A DNA stretch of 9,901 bases from Clostridium sp. CAG:411. Its GTDB lineage: Bacteria > Bacillota > Clostridia > Lachnospirales > Lachnospiraceae. The DNA lies in NCBI GenBank assembly GCA_000437275.1, contig FR899730.1, positions 136,809 to 146,709 on the forward strand, in the 5' to 3' direction. The translations under genes and the position numbers were made by a program. Positions 1-6,494 of this stretch are shown piece by piece. The notes under the pieces are model-generated. The model was not told the origin of the DNA, made no database searches, and worked only from the letters and a program-made list of their open reading frames with translations. Positions within the stretch are counted from its first letter, which is position 1. The number at the start of each line of letters is the position of its first letter.

Positions 1-715
1 GGGGCTGACAACAACGGTAGTATTGGCAGCATCCAATATGGTAATATCAGCCCTAAGAAAGGTTATTCCAGATAAAGTTCGTATTCCTGCATTTATTGTA
101 ATTGTAGCATCGTTGGTTACAATTGTGCAGCAGTTATTACATGCGTATGTACCTAGCTTATATGACGCATTGGGAATTTATATTCCTTTGATTGTTGTAA
201 ACTGTATCATTCTTGGACGTGCAGAAGCTTATGCATCTAAAAATAAAGTATTGCTTTCTGCTTGTGATGGAATTGGTATGGGATTGGGATTTACCATTGG
301 CTTAACTTTAATTGGTATTTTTAGAGAGCTTTTGGGAGCTGGAACTATATTTGGTAAAGGAATCTTACCAGACAGTTATGAACCAATTACCATTTTTGTA
401 TTAGCCCCAGGTGCTTTTTTCGTGCTGGCATGTTTAACTGCTTTGCAAAATAAGTTTAAGATGCCATCGGCAACGAATAAAGGTGGAGCATCTAACTTAT
501 CTTGTGGTGGAAATTGTGCTACTTGTGCAGGCGATGTATATGTAGCAAATCACGGATTGATTGAAGCAGAAAAGGCTGCAAAAAAGGCGGAAGCCGCTGC
601 AAAGGCAAAAGAGTTGGCAAAAAGAAAAGCAGAGGAAGCAGCAAAGGCAAAGGAAGAACAAGCAAAAGAAGAGGAAAAGAAACAACCTGAAAAGATGGAA
701 AAAAAGGAGGATTGA
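1..715 (+). CDS. rnfE: Rnf electron transport complex subunit RnfE (5' partial)
   Basis: Integral membrane subunit of the Rnf complex, which transfers electrons from reduced ferredoxin to NAD+ and couples this to ion export. The reading frame is open from the window edge (codons start at position 2), so the N-terminus lies upstream; the TTG at 23 is only an internal codon. Membrane segments are visible in the stretches encoded at about 74-150, 160-225, 265-340 and 385-455. The segment VVNCIILGRAEAYA holds the conserved membrane cysteine which, in the RnfA/RnfE and NqrD/NqrE families, helps bind an intramembrane iron-sulfur cluster shared by the two subunits. After the last helix there is an unusual tail: a CGGNCATC motif (Cys codons at 503, 515, 524), then about 50 residues rich in Lys, Ala and Glu that look like a charged helix or coiled coil. 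The final codons contain the AAGGAGG ribosome site of rnfA. The identification is firm; the role of the tail is unknown. Confidence 0.93.
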   Translation, partial: GLTTTVVLAASNMVISALRKVIPDKVRIPAFIVIVASLVTIVQQLLHAYVPSLYDALGIYIPLIVVNCIILGRAEAYASKNKVLLSACDGIGMGLGFTIGLTLIGIFRELLGAGTIFGKGILPDSYEPITIFVLAPGAFFVLACLTALQNKFKMPSATNKGGASNLSCGGNCATCAGDVYVANHGLIEAEKAAKKAEAAAKAKELAKRKAEEAAKAKEEQAKEEEKKQPEKMEKKED

Positions 716-720
716 TCTAA

Positions 721-1296
721 ATGCAGGAATTAGCACTTATTTTAGTTGGATCAGCACTGGTAAATAATGTTGTATTGAGTCAGTTCCTTGGAATTTGTCC
801 ATTTTTGGGAGTTTCTAAAAAAATCAATACAGCAGCCGGAATGGGTGCAGCAGTTATATTTGTTATAACATTGGCATCAGCAATTACAAGTTGTATTTAT
901 CAATTTTTGCTTTTGCCAAATAATTTAACCTACTTAAATACGATTGTTTTTATTCTGGTAATTGCAGCATTGGTACAATTTGTAGAGATGGTTATGAAAA
1001 AAACGATGAAAGGTTTATACAATGCCTTGGGCGTGTATTTGCCATTGATTACAACCAACTGTGCCGTATTGGGAATTGCCTTGATTAACGTACAGAAGGA
1101 CTATTCTATTCTTACCAGTATTGTAAATGGTTTGGGAACTGCAATCGGTTTTACCATTGCAATTGTGATTTTAGCAGGTATTCGTGAAAGATGTGAGGAC
1201 AATGATATTCCAGAATCGTTTAAAGGAACACCAATTGTGTTAATTACATCAGGATTAATGGCAATCGCATTTTGTGGATTTGCTGGTTTGATTTAA
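721..1296 (+). CDS. rnfA: Rnf electron transport complex subunit RnfA
   Basis: Full-length membrane subunit of the Rnf complex, 191 residues, the usual size for RnfA. It is related to RnfE and NqrE, and is expected to form a pseudo-symmetric pair with RnfE in the membrane. The sequence is nearly all hydrophobic helices, about six. The two family cysteines are present: Cys26 in LGICPFLG and Cys114 in TTNCAVLG; by homology they bind the membrane iron-sulfur cluster together with the matching RnfE cysteines. The ATG at 721 follows AAGGAGG (704-710), which lies inside the last codons of rnfE, and starts 5 bases after the rnfE stop, so the two genes are probably translationally linked. rnfB follows after 15 bases. 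The gene order E-A-B is the normal order for the end of an rnf operon. Confidence 0.96.
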   Translation: MQELALILVGSALVNNVVLSQFLGICPFLGVSKKINTAAGMGAAVIFVITLASAITSCIYQFLLLPNNLTYLNTIVFILVIAALVQFVEMVMKKTMKGLYNALGVYLPLITTNCAVLGIALINVQKDYSILTSIVNGLGTAIGFTIAIVILAGIRERCEDNDIPESFKGTPIVLITSGLMAIAFCGFAGLI

Positions 1297-1311
1297 AAGG
1301 AGGATGAGAAC

Positions 1312-2118
1312 ATGGATATAGTCGCAGTTATTGCAGCAGCAGCTATGATTGGTATTACTGGTTTATTAATTGGTCTCCTTCTGGGAATTGCCGGCAAAAA
1401 GTTTGCAGTAGAAGTCGATGAAAGAGAAGCACAGGTAAGAGAAATACTTCCAGGAAACAATTGTGGTGGTTGTGGTTATGCAGGATGTGATGCTATGGCA
1501 CAGGCAATAGCAAAAGGGGAGGCACCTACTAATGGTTGTCCAGTTGCTGGCGCAGAAGTTGCCAAAAAGATTGCTGCAATTATGGGAGAAAGTGCAGAAG
1601 AAACAGAACGCCAGATTGCATTTGTAAAATGCCATGGAACTTGTGACAAAACAAAAGTAAAATATAATTATTACGGTGTGCAGGATTGTAGAAATGCATC
1701 TATGGTACCTGGAAAGGGTGACAAAGCATGCAACTATGGTTGTATGGGGTTTGGCTCTTGCGTGAAGGTATGTCCATTTGATGCAATTCATATTTTAGAT
1801 GGTGTGGCAGTAGTAGACAGAGAAAAATGTAAAGCATGTAAAAAGTGTATTGCAGTCTGTCCGAATCATTTAATTGAATTAGTGCCATATAATTCAAAAT
1901 ATAATGTAGCTTGTAGCTCAAAGGATAAAGGAAAAGATGTGAAGGCTGCATGTGATACAGGATGTATTGGTTGCAAGATTTGTGAAAAACAGTGTCATTT
2001 TGATGCAATTCATGTAGAAGATAATGTAGCTAAAATTGATTATAGCAAATGCAAAAATTGTGGATTGTGTGCGAAAAAATGTCCGTCAGGAATTATTTTA
2101 AACGCACAAAATAAATAA
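1312..2118 (+). CDS. rnfB: Rnf complex iron-sulfur subunit RnfB
   Basis: Iron-sulfur subunit that is thought to accept electrons from ferredoxin and pass them into the Rnf complex. It is 268 residues long. An N-terminal membrane anchor (about residues 4-27) is followed by the RnfB-type cluster domain (Cys51, 54, 59, 76 in NCGGCGYAGC...GCP). Then come Cys107, 111, 126, and two ferredoxin-like pairs: Cys140/144/150/154 with Cys173/176/179/183, and Cys218/221/224/228 with Cys247/250/253/257. I count 25 cysteines in all, enough for five clusters that can be assigned and possibly a sixth. Multiple extra clusters are known for clostridial RnfB, unlike the shorter-clustered proteobacterial form. The start is set by AAGGAGG at 1297-1303. 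No hairpin terminator is seen after the stop, so transcription may continue into the regulator downstream. Confidence 0.96.
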   Translation: MDIVAVIAAAAMIGITGLLIGLLLGIAGKKFAVEVDEREAQVREILPGNNCGGCGYAGCDAMAQAIAKGEAPTNGCPVAGAEVAKKIAAIMGESAEETERQIAFVKCHGTCDKTKVKYNYYGVQDCRNASMVPGKGDKACNYGCMGFGSCVKVCPFDAIHILDGVAVVDREKCKACKKCIAVCPNHLIELVPYNSKYNVACSSKDKGKDVKAACDTGCIGCKICEKQCHFDAIHVEDNVAKIDYSKCKNCGLCAKKCPSGIILNAQNK

Positions 2119-2195
2119 AGAAATCATAAAAATTGGCTGTGCAGAACTCACAAATATGGGGCTGCATGGCTAATTCTTTTAAAGATACGTTATGT

Positions 2196-2202
2196 AGGGA
2201 GG
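2196..2202 (+). promoter_or_regulatory. Ribosome binding site deciding the start of the AraC-type regulator
   Basis: AGGGAGG lies 8 bases before the ATG at 2211. The frame is open upstream to a TTG at 2133, but that codon has no ribosome site and the added 26 residues do not look like part of the receiver fold, so 2211 is preferred. Confidence 0.8.
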
Positions 2203-2210
2203 AAGAGGAT

Positions 2211-3779
2211 ATGGCTGATAAAATAGGGGATCATAATTATAAAATTATGCTTGTGACAGAACCGGAAGATTGGAGTTTATTAGAGCGAGAAATAAAAGAG
2301 CAGTTTTATAAAAAGGTTCGTATATTTAAGTGGAAAAAAGAACAGGCTATACAGGAATATGTGCAACAAATAAGGCCAGATGCCATTATTCTATCTTTTT
2401 CCTGTGTGTCATCAAATTATATTGATGTAGTTCGACAAATAAAAGAAAAACAACCACAAATGTGCATATGTGTATGTACTACATTTCATTCGCAGGAATT
2501 GGTTAGCGAGTTAGTGCTGCAAGGGATTGATGGATATTTGATACATCCATTTCGCAAAGCACAATTAAAATTAGCAGTTGGAAAAATTAGAAGTATATTA
2601 TTGGAACGATATAAGCAAAAAGAAAAAGAAATGGAGCAAAAGCGGTATTTAGATAAGATACGATTAACACTGGAAAATGGATTTGTTTATTCTGTTCTTT
2701 ATGGTGGAGGAGATTTAGAACAATTAAAAGCATATAGAGATGCACTGGGAGTGTCTGGTCATGGGGCTATTCTTACTGTGGAATGTGGAAAACAGATGCT
2801 TGATTCTAGTAAGGAAGAATTGTATCGAAAACGAATCCGAATCGCGCTGATTGAGTTTGATGCGGTTGGTAAAAATGTAATTGTCGGACCACGTATTTTT
2901 AACCGATTTATTTTATATGTTCCAGAGAAAAAAGGAAGTCCAACACCCGAAGAGGTTAGAAATAAAAATCGAAAACGTTTAGAAGATACCTTACGAAAAA
3001 TGATTGCGGATGATGTAAGAGTTTTTCTAGGGGATGTATATCCGTTGGAGGAAGTGTATAAGTCGTATCAGGATGCTTTGAAAAAGCAGTATAGAAAAAA
3101 AGAAAACAGACGAAGTTTATTTTTTAAAAGCGAAAAATATATTGGTCATAAAGAATATACAAAGCTTGTAAATAAATTATTGGATTCTGTTAAATTTGGA
3201 CGTTCCGATGCAGGAGAAACATTTCAGGATCTATTGGAAAACATGGAAGGATTAACGTATCGGGCAAAGGTAAATAAAATTGTACAGATATTGGTTTTAT
3301 GTTGTCATGCAGCTTATATTGAAGGAGATAATGAGTTGCCGTTTTGGGACTGTGGCAAGATGATTAAAGAATTAGAGGAACCTGTAGAGGACTTGGAGAA
3401 ATGGGCAACTCAAAAGTTTGAACAAATTTTAAGTATTATATTGCAGCATCAGGAAAGAAATACATCCCAAACAGTAAAACAGGCGATTGAATATATAGAA
3501 CATCAGTATGCCTCAGAAATATCTTTAGAAGAAGTAGCAAAATATGTGGGAGTAACACCACAACATTTTAGCAAGATATTTAAGATGGAGACGGGCATCA
3601 AGTATGTGGATTGGCTATCGGAACTTCGGATTGAACGGGCAAAAGAATATTTGTTGGAGGAAAAATATACAGTCAAAGAAGTATGTTTTTTAGTGGGATA
3701 TAAAGATCCGAATTATTTTAGTCGTATTTTTAGAAAAATGGTAGGAGTACCACCAAGTGAATATAGAGAAGGCATGTAA
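2211..3779 (+). CDS. AraC-family transcriptional regulator with degenerate receiver domain (YesN-like)
   Basis: Probable cytoplasmic DNA-binding regulator, 522 residues from the ATG at 2211. Residues about 10-125 resemble a response-regulator receiver fold, but the key positions are altered: the acidic pocket reads LVTEPED in place of a DD pair, the phospho-acceptor position after PDAIIL is Ser62 rather than Asp, and the usual Lys before Pro in the YLxKP motif is His112. It is therefore unlikely to be switched by phosphorylation. The middle, about 150-310, resembles the CdaR/GGDEF-like spacer region of YesN-type regulators. Residues 421-522 form a typical AraC DNA-binding domain with two helix-turn-helix units (about 438-458 and 487-509, the latter with GYKDPNYFSRIFRK). 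It lies 92 bases after rnfB on the same strand with no visible terminator between, so co-transcription with rnf is possible. Its targets and ligand cannot be told from sequence. Confidence 0.85.
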   Translation: MADKIGDHNYKIMLVTEPEDWSLLEREIKEQFYKKVRIFKWKKEQAIQEYVQQIRPDAIILSFSCVSSNYIDVVRQIKEKQPQMCICVCTTFHSQELVSELVLQGIDGYLIHPFRKAQLKLAVGKIRSILLERYKQKEKEMEQKRYLDKIRLTLENGFVYSVLYGGGDLEQLKAYRDALGVSGHGAILTVECGKQMLDSSKEELYRKRIRIALIEFDAVGKNVIVGPRIFNRFILYVPEKKGSPTPEEVRNKNRKRLEDTLRKMIADDVRVFLGDVYPLEEVYKSYQDALKKQYRKKENRRSLFFKSEKYIGHKEYTKLVNKLLDSVKFGRSDAGETFQDLLENMEGLTYRAKVNKIVQILVLCCHAAYIEGDNELPFWDCGKMIKELEEPVEDLEKWATQKFEQILSIILQHQERNTSQTVKQAIEYIEHQYASEISLEEVAKYVGVTPQHFSKIFKMETGIKYVDWLSELRIERAKEYLLEEKYTVKEVCFLVGYKDPNYFSRIFRKMVGVPPSEYREGM

Positions 3780-3817
3780 AAAGGTGCATATCATGTTTTG
3801 ATATGCACCTTTTGTTT
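3779..3817. terminator. Intrinsic terminator, probably bidirectional, between convergent genes
   Basis: A perfect 15-bp inverted repeat (arms 3779-3793 and 3799-3813, core AAGGTGCATATCA) with a 5-base loop. The stem starts at the last base of the regulator stop codon. The plus side ends in TTTTGTTT and the minus side also runs into a T-tract, so it can end the regulator transcript and the convergent FliD-like transcript (stop at 3816-3818). Confidence 0.92.
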
Positions 3818-5099
3818 AACAATAAGAATTGAAAAGCATTCCCGAATAAATAGAAGTCATATAAGGATTTGCAAAATGTTCCTTTGCGGGGTTTGGATAG
3901 GTAACTATTATTTTATTTTGAATATATTTCATCGGATTTAGAGAAAACGTTTGCGATTGTTTATAGGCGGTTGTACTTAACTGTTTATTTTCTCTAAAGA
4001 TTGATTCAAATTGTCCTTTTCTTGCGGCTTCCGTAGCTAGTTCATTGGAAATTTCCATATATCCCTTTGTATTAAAAGTGACACCACAGTTCTTTAATTC
4101 AGACTGTGCAGATGAAAAAATACTTTTTAGGTCATGAAGCATTAACGAGGCAAGACGAGGTGGTTCTTCTTTACTATAGGAGAAGTCCACCAATTGATTG
4201 TAAGTAGTCGCCAGATTGTTTACTTCATCCAGAATTTTAGCAGTATCACTTTCAAAAGAAATCTGAACAGGTTTAGTAGTTTCCTCCTTAAAAGTAACAT
4301 GTAAGGAATTATTTAATGTAAATTCGTTTGCCATGGTAGATTTCTGTTGCCCATTAATTTGGAAGGATGAATTTTCTGGTAATTGTGTTGTATGATTGAT
4401 ACCAGAAAAAGCTACACAACCAGAAGATTTATTTGGGGACAGTAAATCTTCACAAGTAAAAATAGGAGACCCATCTGGGGTTCCTGTGCATTCGGATTGC
4501 AAAATCAATCGGATTTCCTTTTTGGATGAATTTAATTCTGTCTGTGCCGAAATTGGTGCAGAAGAATTATTGATTGTTTGAGCAATGTGGCGAATTGCAG
4601 TTTCGTTGGTTGGTTTTTTCTTAAAATTTATATTAAATTGATAAGTTTGGTCCTCTGTCTGAATTTGAAATTGATAGTTGCCTTCTGGTAACAGGCTACG
4701 AGTACGGGGAATATAATTTCCCGTATTGATTTGAGGTGTTGCCAGTTTATTGATCTGCAAAGAAAAAGGTTCAGGCAAAGTGGAATAATCATCCGTAGTG
4801 ATTGTTGCTGTTACGGCATCTTCGTTATCTGATCGTGCCTCTTTATAAGAAAAAGCAGAAGACAGACCATCGCTTTTTAATGCAATCAACGTGTTTTGCA
4901 GACCTAAGGAGCTTTCTTTTAATTGCAAAGCAAAGGATTGTGCTTCTATAGAAGGGTGAATTAAATAAGAAGGCGTATCCTTGCTTATTTTGACAATATC
5001 ACCGTATATTTTCTTTAATTCCGATTTTTTGTGTGCGAAAGAGTTAGAACGGGTATTCTCTCTATTAACATAATCAGAAATCAAATAATTATAAATCAT
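3816..5099 (-). CDS. Orphan FliD-like (flagellar filament cap-related) protein
   Basis: 427-residue protein related to FliD (HAP2), the cap that helps flagellin assemble at the filament tip. Evidence: an N-terminal helical region (about 1-75), a segment FSLQINKLATPQI (112-124) like the FliD core, and the FliD-type pattern FQINGQQ (246-252), then TKPVQISFESDTAKILDEV (275-293) and NLATTYNQLVDF, followed by LKSIFSSA and the GVTFNTKGYMEIS segment that matches the FliD C-terminal domain. Unlike classical FliD, the end has no long coiled coil; it finishes in a Tyr/Asn-rich stretch ending NPYMTSIYSGMLFNSYC. No signal peptide is visible. The start at 5099 follows GGAGGGG (5105-5111, minus strand). 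It stands alone, with no other flagellar gene in the window. It could be a flagellar accessory protein or a repurposed FliD relative; the family link is likely, the precise role is not known. Confidence 0.72.
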   Translation of the reverse strand: MIYNYLISDYVNRENTRSNSFAHKKSELKKIYGDIVKISKDTPSYLIHPSIEAQSFALQLKESSLGLQNTLIALKSDGLSSAFSYKEARSDNEDAVTATITTDDYSTLPEPFSLQINKLATPQINTGNYIPRTRSLLPEGNYQFQIQTEDQTYQFNINFKKKPTNETAIRHIAQTINNSSAPISAQTELNSSKKEIRLILQSECTGTPDGSPIFTCEDLLSPNKSSGCVAFSGINHTTQLPENSSFQINGQQKSTMANEFTLNNSLHVTFKEETTKPVQISFESDTAKILDEVNNLATTYNQLVDFSYSKEEPPRLASLMLHDLKSIFSSAQSELKNCGVTFNTKGYMEISNELATEAARKGQFESIFRENKQLSTTAYKQSQTFSLNPMKYIQNKIIVTYPNPAKEHFANPYMTSIYSGMLFNSYC

Positions 5100-5155
5100 A
5101 AAAACCCCTCCAATTCCTTTGTAAATAGTTATGGTAATCTACTATAGATATTAGG

Positions 5156-5165
5156 CATTATAGCA
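5156..5165 (-). promoter_or_regulatory. Extended -10 promoter element P1 of the FliD-like gene
   Basis: Read on the minus strand this is TGCTATAATG, a perfect extended -10 (TGn-TATAAT). It lies 56 bases upstream of the FliD-like ATG. No good -35 is seen at the expected distance, which fits an extended -10 promoter. A weak alternative is a motility sigma factor (sigma-D type) reading of the overlapping minus-strand GCCTAATA with TAAG 16 bases upstream. Confidence 0.55.
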
Positions 5166-5175
5166 TAGTAAGCTT

Positions 5176-5188
5176 ATGATAGTATCAT
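5176..5188. repeat. 13-bp palindrome ATGATA-G-TATCAT, operator candidate
   Basis: Perfect 6+1+6 inverted repeat located between the two promoter copies and overlapping the distal one. Its position suits an operator, but no binding protein can be named and A/T-rich palindromes of this length can occur by chance. Confidence 0.35.
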
Positions 5189-5195
5189 TATAGCA
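5186..5195 (-). promoter_or_regulatory. Extended -10 promoter element P2 of the FliD-like gene (repeat of P1)
   Basis: An exact second copy of minus-strand TGCTATAATG, 30 bp further upstream. It overlaps the end of a 13-bp palindrome, so its start site could be controlled by a protein bound there. No clear -35 box is seen. Confidence 0.5.
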
Positions 5196-5377
5196 CATTT
5201 TAGGTAAAAAATTAGAAAAAATTGTAAATTTGGACAACGTAAATAAATATTTTGGGAAGTTATCCTATTTTATGGTGATATTTCCTTAAAACAGGTAGAG
5301 ATCATTAAGAAAAGGAAATACAAAGGGGCATTTAAAAGTTTTATCAGCAGAAATCAGGAGGAAATTCAAGAAAAAGG

Positions 5378-5406
5378 TTGACGAGAAAAATAGAATATGG
5401 TATAGT
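5378..5406 (+). promoter_or_regulatory. Housekeeping promoter of rpmG-secE-nusG-rplK-rplA
   Basis: TTGACG (5378-5383), 17-base spacer, TATAGT (5401-5406), with a TG at 5398-5399 giving an extended -10. Transcription should start near 5413, leaving a leader of about 57 bases before rpmG. This is the strongest promoter-like sequence in the window and suits a highly expressed ribosomal operon. Confidence 0.85.
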
Positions 5407-5469
5407 AAAACGGCAATGGAATAGGTCTTTTTTTTATGCCTAAAATTAAATTAAGCGGAGGTGCAAGTT

Positions 5470-5619
5470 ATGCGCGTAAAGATTACATTAGCATGTACAG
5501 AGTGTAAGCAACGTAATTATAATACGACAAAAGAGAAGAAAACTCATCCAGATAGAATGGAAACAAAGAAGTATTGTAAATTCTGTCGTACACACACATT
5601 ACACAAGGAAACAAAATAA
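5470..5619 (+). CDS. rpmG: 50S ribosomal protein L33, zinc-binding (C+) form
   Basis: 49-residue protein of the large ribosomal subunit, MRVKITLACTEC... to ...HKETK. It has the four zinc-ligand cysteines of the C+ type (Cys9, Cys12, Cys36, Cys39, as two CxxC pairs), meaning this is the form that needs zinc rather than the cysteine-free paralogue some Firmicutes use in zinc shortage. The start is set by GGAGGTG at 5457-5463, 6 bases before the ATG. It is the first gene of the cluster and sits just ahead of secE and nusG, the standard rpmG-secE-nusG order. Length and sequence are normal for the family. Confidence 0.96.
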   Translation: MRVKITLACTECKQRNYNTTKEKKTHPDRMETKKYCKFCRTHTLHKETK

Positions 5620-5652
5620 TTCTGATTTACTGCATGAAAGGGAAGTGAAAAT

Positions 5653-5868
5653 ATGGGAAACACTGAAAATAAAGCAGAAAAGACCCAAAAGAAAAGCTTT
5701 TTTAAAGGCGTTAAATCTGAATTTAAGAAAATCATTTGGCCGACAAAGGAGAACCTTACAAAGGAAACAGTACAGGTTGTTGTTGTTTCCGTTATACTAG
5801 GTATCCTTATTGCTATTATAGATGTTGGAGTGAAGTTTGGATTTGATAAGCTCCTGCAGTTAGGATAA
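5653..5868 (+). CDS. secE: Preprotein translocase subunit SecE
   Basis: Small membrane subunit of the SecYEG protein export channel, 71 residues. A Lys-rich cytoplasmic N-terminus (about 1-25) is followed by the amphipathic-helix motif SEFKKIIWPTKENLTKET (22-39), the conserved SecE signature, and one membrane helix (about 41-65). The single-helix form is normal for Gram-positive bacteria, in contrast to the three-helix enterobacterial form. The ribosome site is weak (AAGGG about 10 bases before the ATG). nusG follows after 10 bases. Confidence 0.96.
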   Translation: MGNTENKAEKTQKKSFFKGVKSEFKKIIWPTKENLTKETVQVVVVSVILGILIAIIDVGVKFGFDKLLQLG

Positions 5869-5878
5869 GGGTGATGAT

Positions 5879-6400
5879 ATGTCAGAAGCAAAATGGTATG
5901 TAGTTCATACTTATTCAGGGTATGAAAATAAGGTGAAAGCAGATATTGAAAAGACGATTGAGAATAGAAAACTTCAGGATTTGATTTTAGAGGTTTCTAT
6001 TCCAATGCAGAATGTGATGGAAGAAAAAGCGGATGGAGAAGAAAAGCTTGTCCAGAAGAAATTATTTCCAGCATATGTTTTAATCAATATGGTTATGAAT
6101 GATGAAACATGGTATGTCGTAAGAAATACCAGAGGAGTGACAGGTTTTGTTGGTCCTGGATCAAAGCCGGTGCCTTTGACTGAGCAAGAGATGTTGAACA
6201 TGGGTCTTGACACTGTTGTAAAGGCAAGTATCGATCTTGAACTTGGAGAAACTATTATGGTTACAAAGGGTGTATGGGAAGATACCACAGGTGTGATTAC
6301 AGCAATCAACGAGAAGAGTCAGACCGTTACAATTAACATTGATGTGTTTGGACGTGAGACACCAGTCGAAATCAGTTTCACAGATATTAAAAAGCTTTAA
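5879..6400 (+). CDS. nusG: Transcription elongation/antitermination factor NusG
   Basis: RNA polymerase-binding factor, 173 residues. The NGN domain spans about 4-105 (KWYVVHTYSGYENKV, then KKLFPAYVLI and TRGVTGFVGPGSKPVPL), and the KOW domain about 121-173, ending in VFGRETPVEISF. In the KOW domain the loop usually written GPFxxFxG reads GVWEDTTG (131-138), so it diverges from the textbook sequence, though FGRETPVE is intact. I believe this variation is common among close relatives but cannot check it. The start is preceded by AAGGGTG overlapping the secE stop. A long leader-like gap (94 bases) separates it from rplK. Confidence 0.95.
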   Translation: MSEAKWYVVHTYSGYENKVKADIEKTIENRKLQDLILEVSIPMQNVMEEKADGEEKLVQKKLFPAYVLINMVMNDETWYVVRNTRGVTGFVGPGSKPVPLTEQEMLNMGLDTVVKASIDLELGETIMVTKGVWEDTTGVITAINEKSQTVTINIDVFGRETPVEISFTDIKKL

Positions 6401-6425
6401 AATAATTTTAAATAAGGTAAGGAAA

Positions 6426-6472
6426 GTGGGAGAATATTATAGAGCATGTTCTATAATCTTTCGCTAAACCAC
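6426..6472 (+). promoter_or_regulatory. Putative L1-binding leader element upstream of rplK
   Basis: In the nusG-rplK gap, GTGGGAG (6426-6432) can pair through GTGG with CCAC (6469-6472), enclosing an 8-bp hairpin ATTATAGA/TCTATAAT (6436-6443, 6450-6457). The same two boxes flank the L1 site in bacterial 23S rRNA (GUGGGAG...ACCAC). The 3' box ends 7 bases before the AGGAGG of rplK (6480-6485), so protein bound here could block initiation. L1 feedback on the L11-L1 operon through an rRNA-like mRNA site is established in E. coli; its use here is inference. Confidence 0.6.
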
Positions 6473-6494
6473 AAATTTCAGGAGGTATGCTATC

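Larger units (their letters stand above)
5100..5469. other. Divergent intergenic region, 370 bp
   Basis: Non-coding, very A/T-rich spacer between the FliD-like gene (leftward) and rpmG (rightward). Visible content: the leftward ribosome site, two copies of CATTATAGCA, a 13-bp palindrome, an 8-bp inverted repeat ATTTCCTT/AAGGAAAT (5280-5287 and 5312-5319) of unknown meaning, and the rpmG promoter. I see no tRNA, no riboswitch fold that I recognise, and no supported small gene. Confidence 0.75.

Noticed and set aside
503..526. CxxxCxxC in RnfE as a radical-SAM signature
   Set aside because: There is no radical-SAM barrel; the motif sits in a short tail after membrane helices.
497..736. Minus-strand frame opposite the RnfE tail and similar long antisense frames in rnfB, nusG, rplA and nadB
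   Set aside because: They mirror the codon composition of genuine genes, show no family resemblance and have no ribosome sites.
2133..2210. Upstream TTG start extending the AraC-type regulator by 26 residues
   Set aside because: No ribosome site precedes it, while AGGGAGG lies at the right distance before the ATG at 2211, where the receiver-like fold begins shortly after.
3939..5088. Plus-strand open stretches inside the FliD-like gene
   Set aside because: The minus frame has a strong ribosome site, full length and FliD-type motifs; the plus frames are short and without motifs.
5428..5435. Run of eight T in the rpmG leader as a terminator or attenuator
   Set aside because: No GC-containing hairpin precedes it.
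5436..5507. Small 23-codon frame starting MPKIKL ahead of and overlapping rpmG
   Set aside because: No ribosome site of its own, follows a T-run, and its frame overlaps the well-supported rpmG start.
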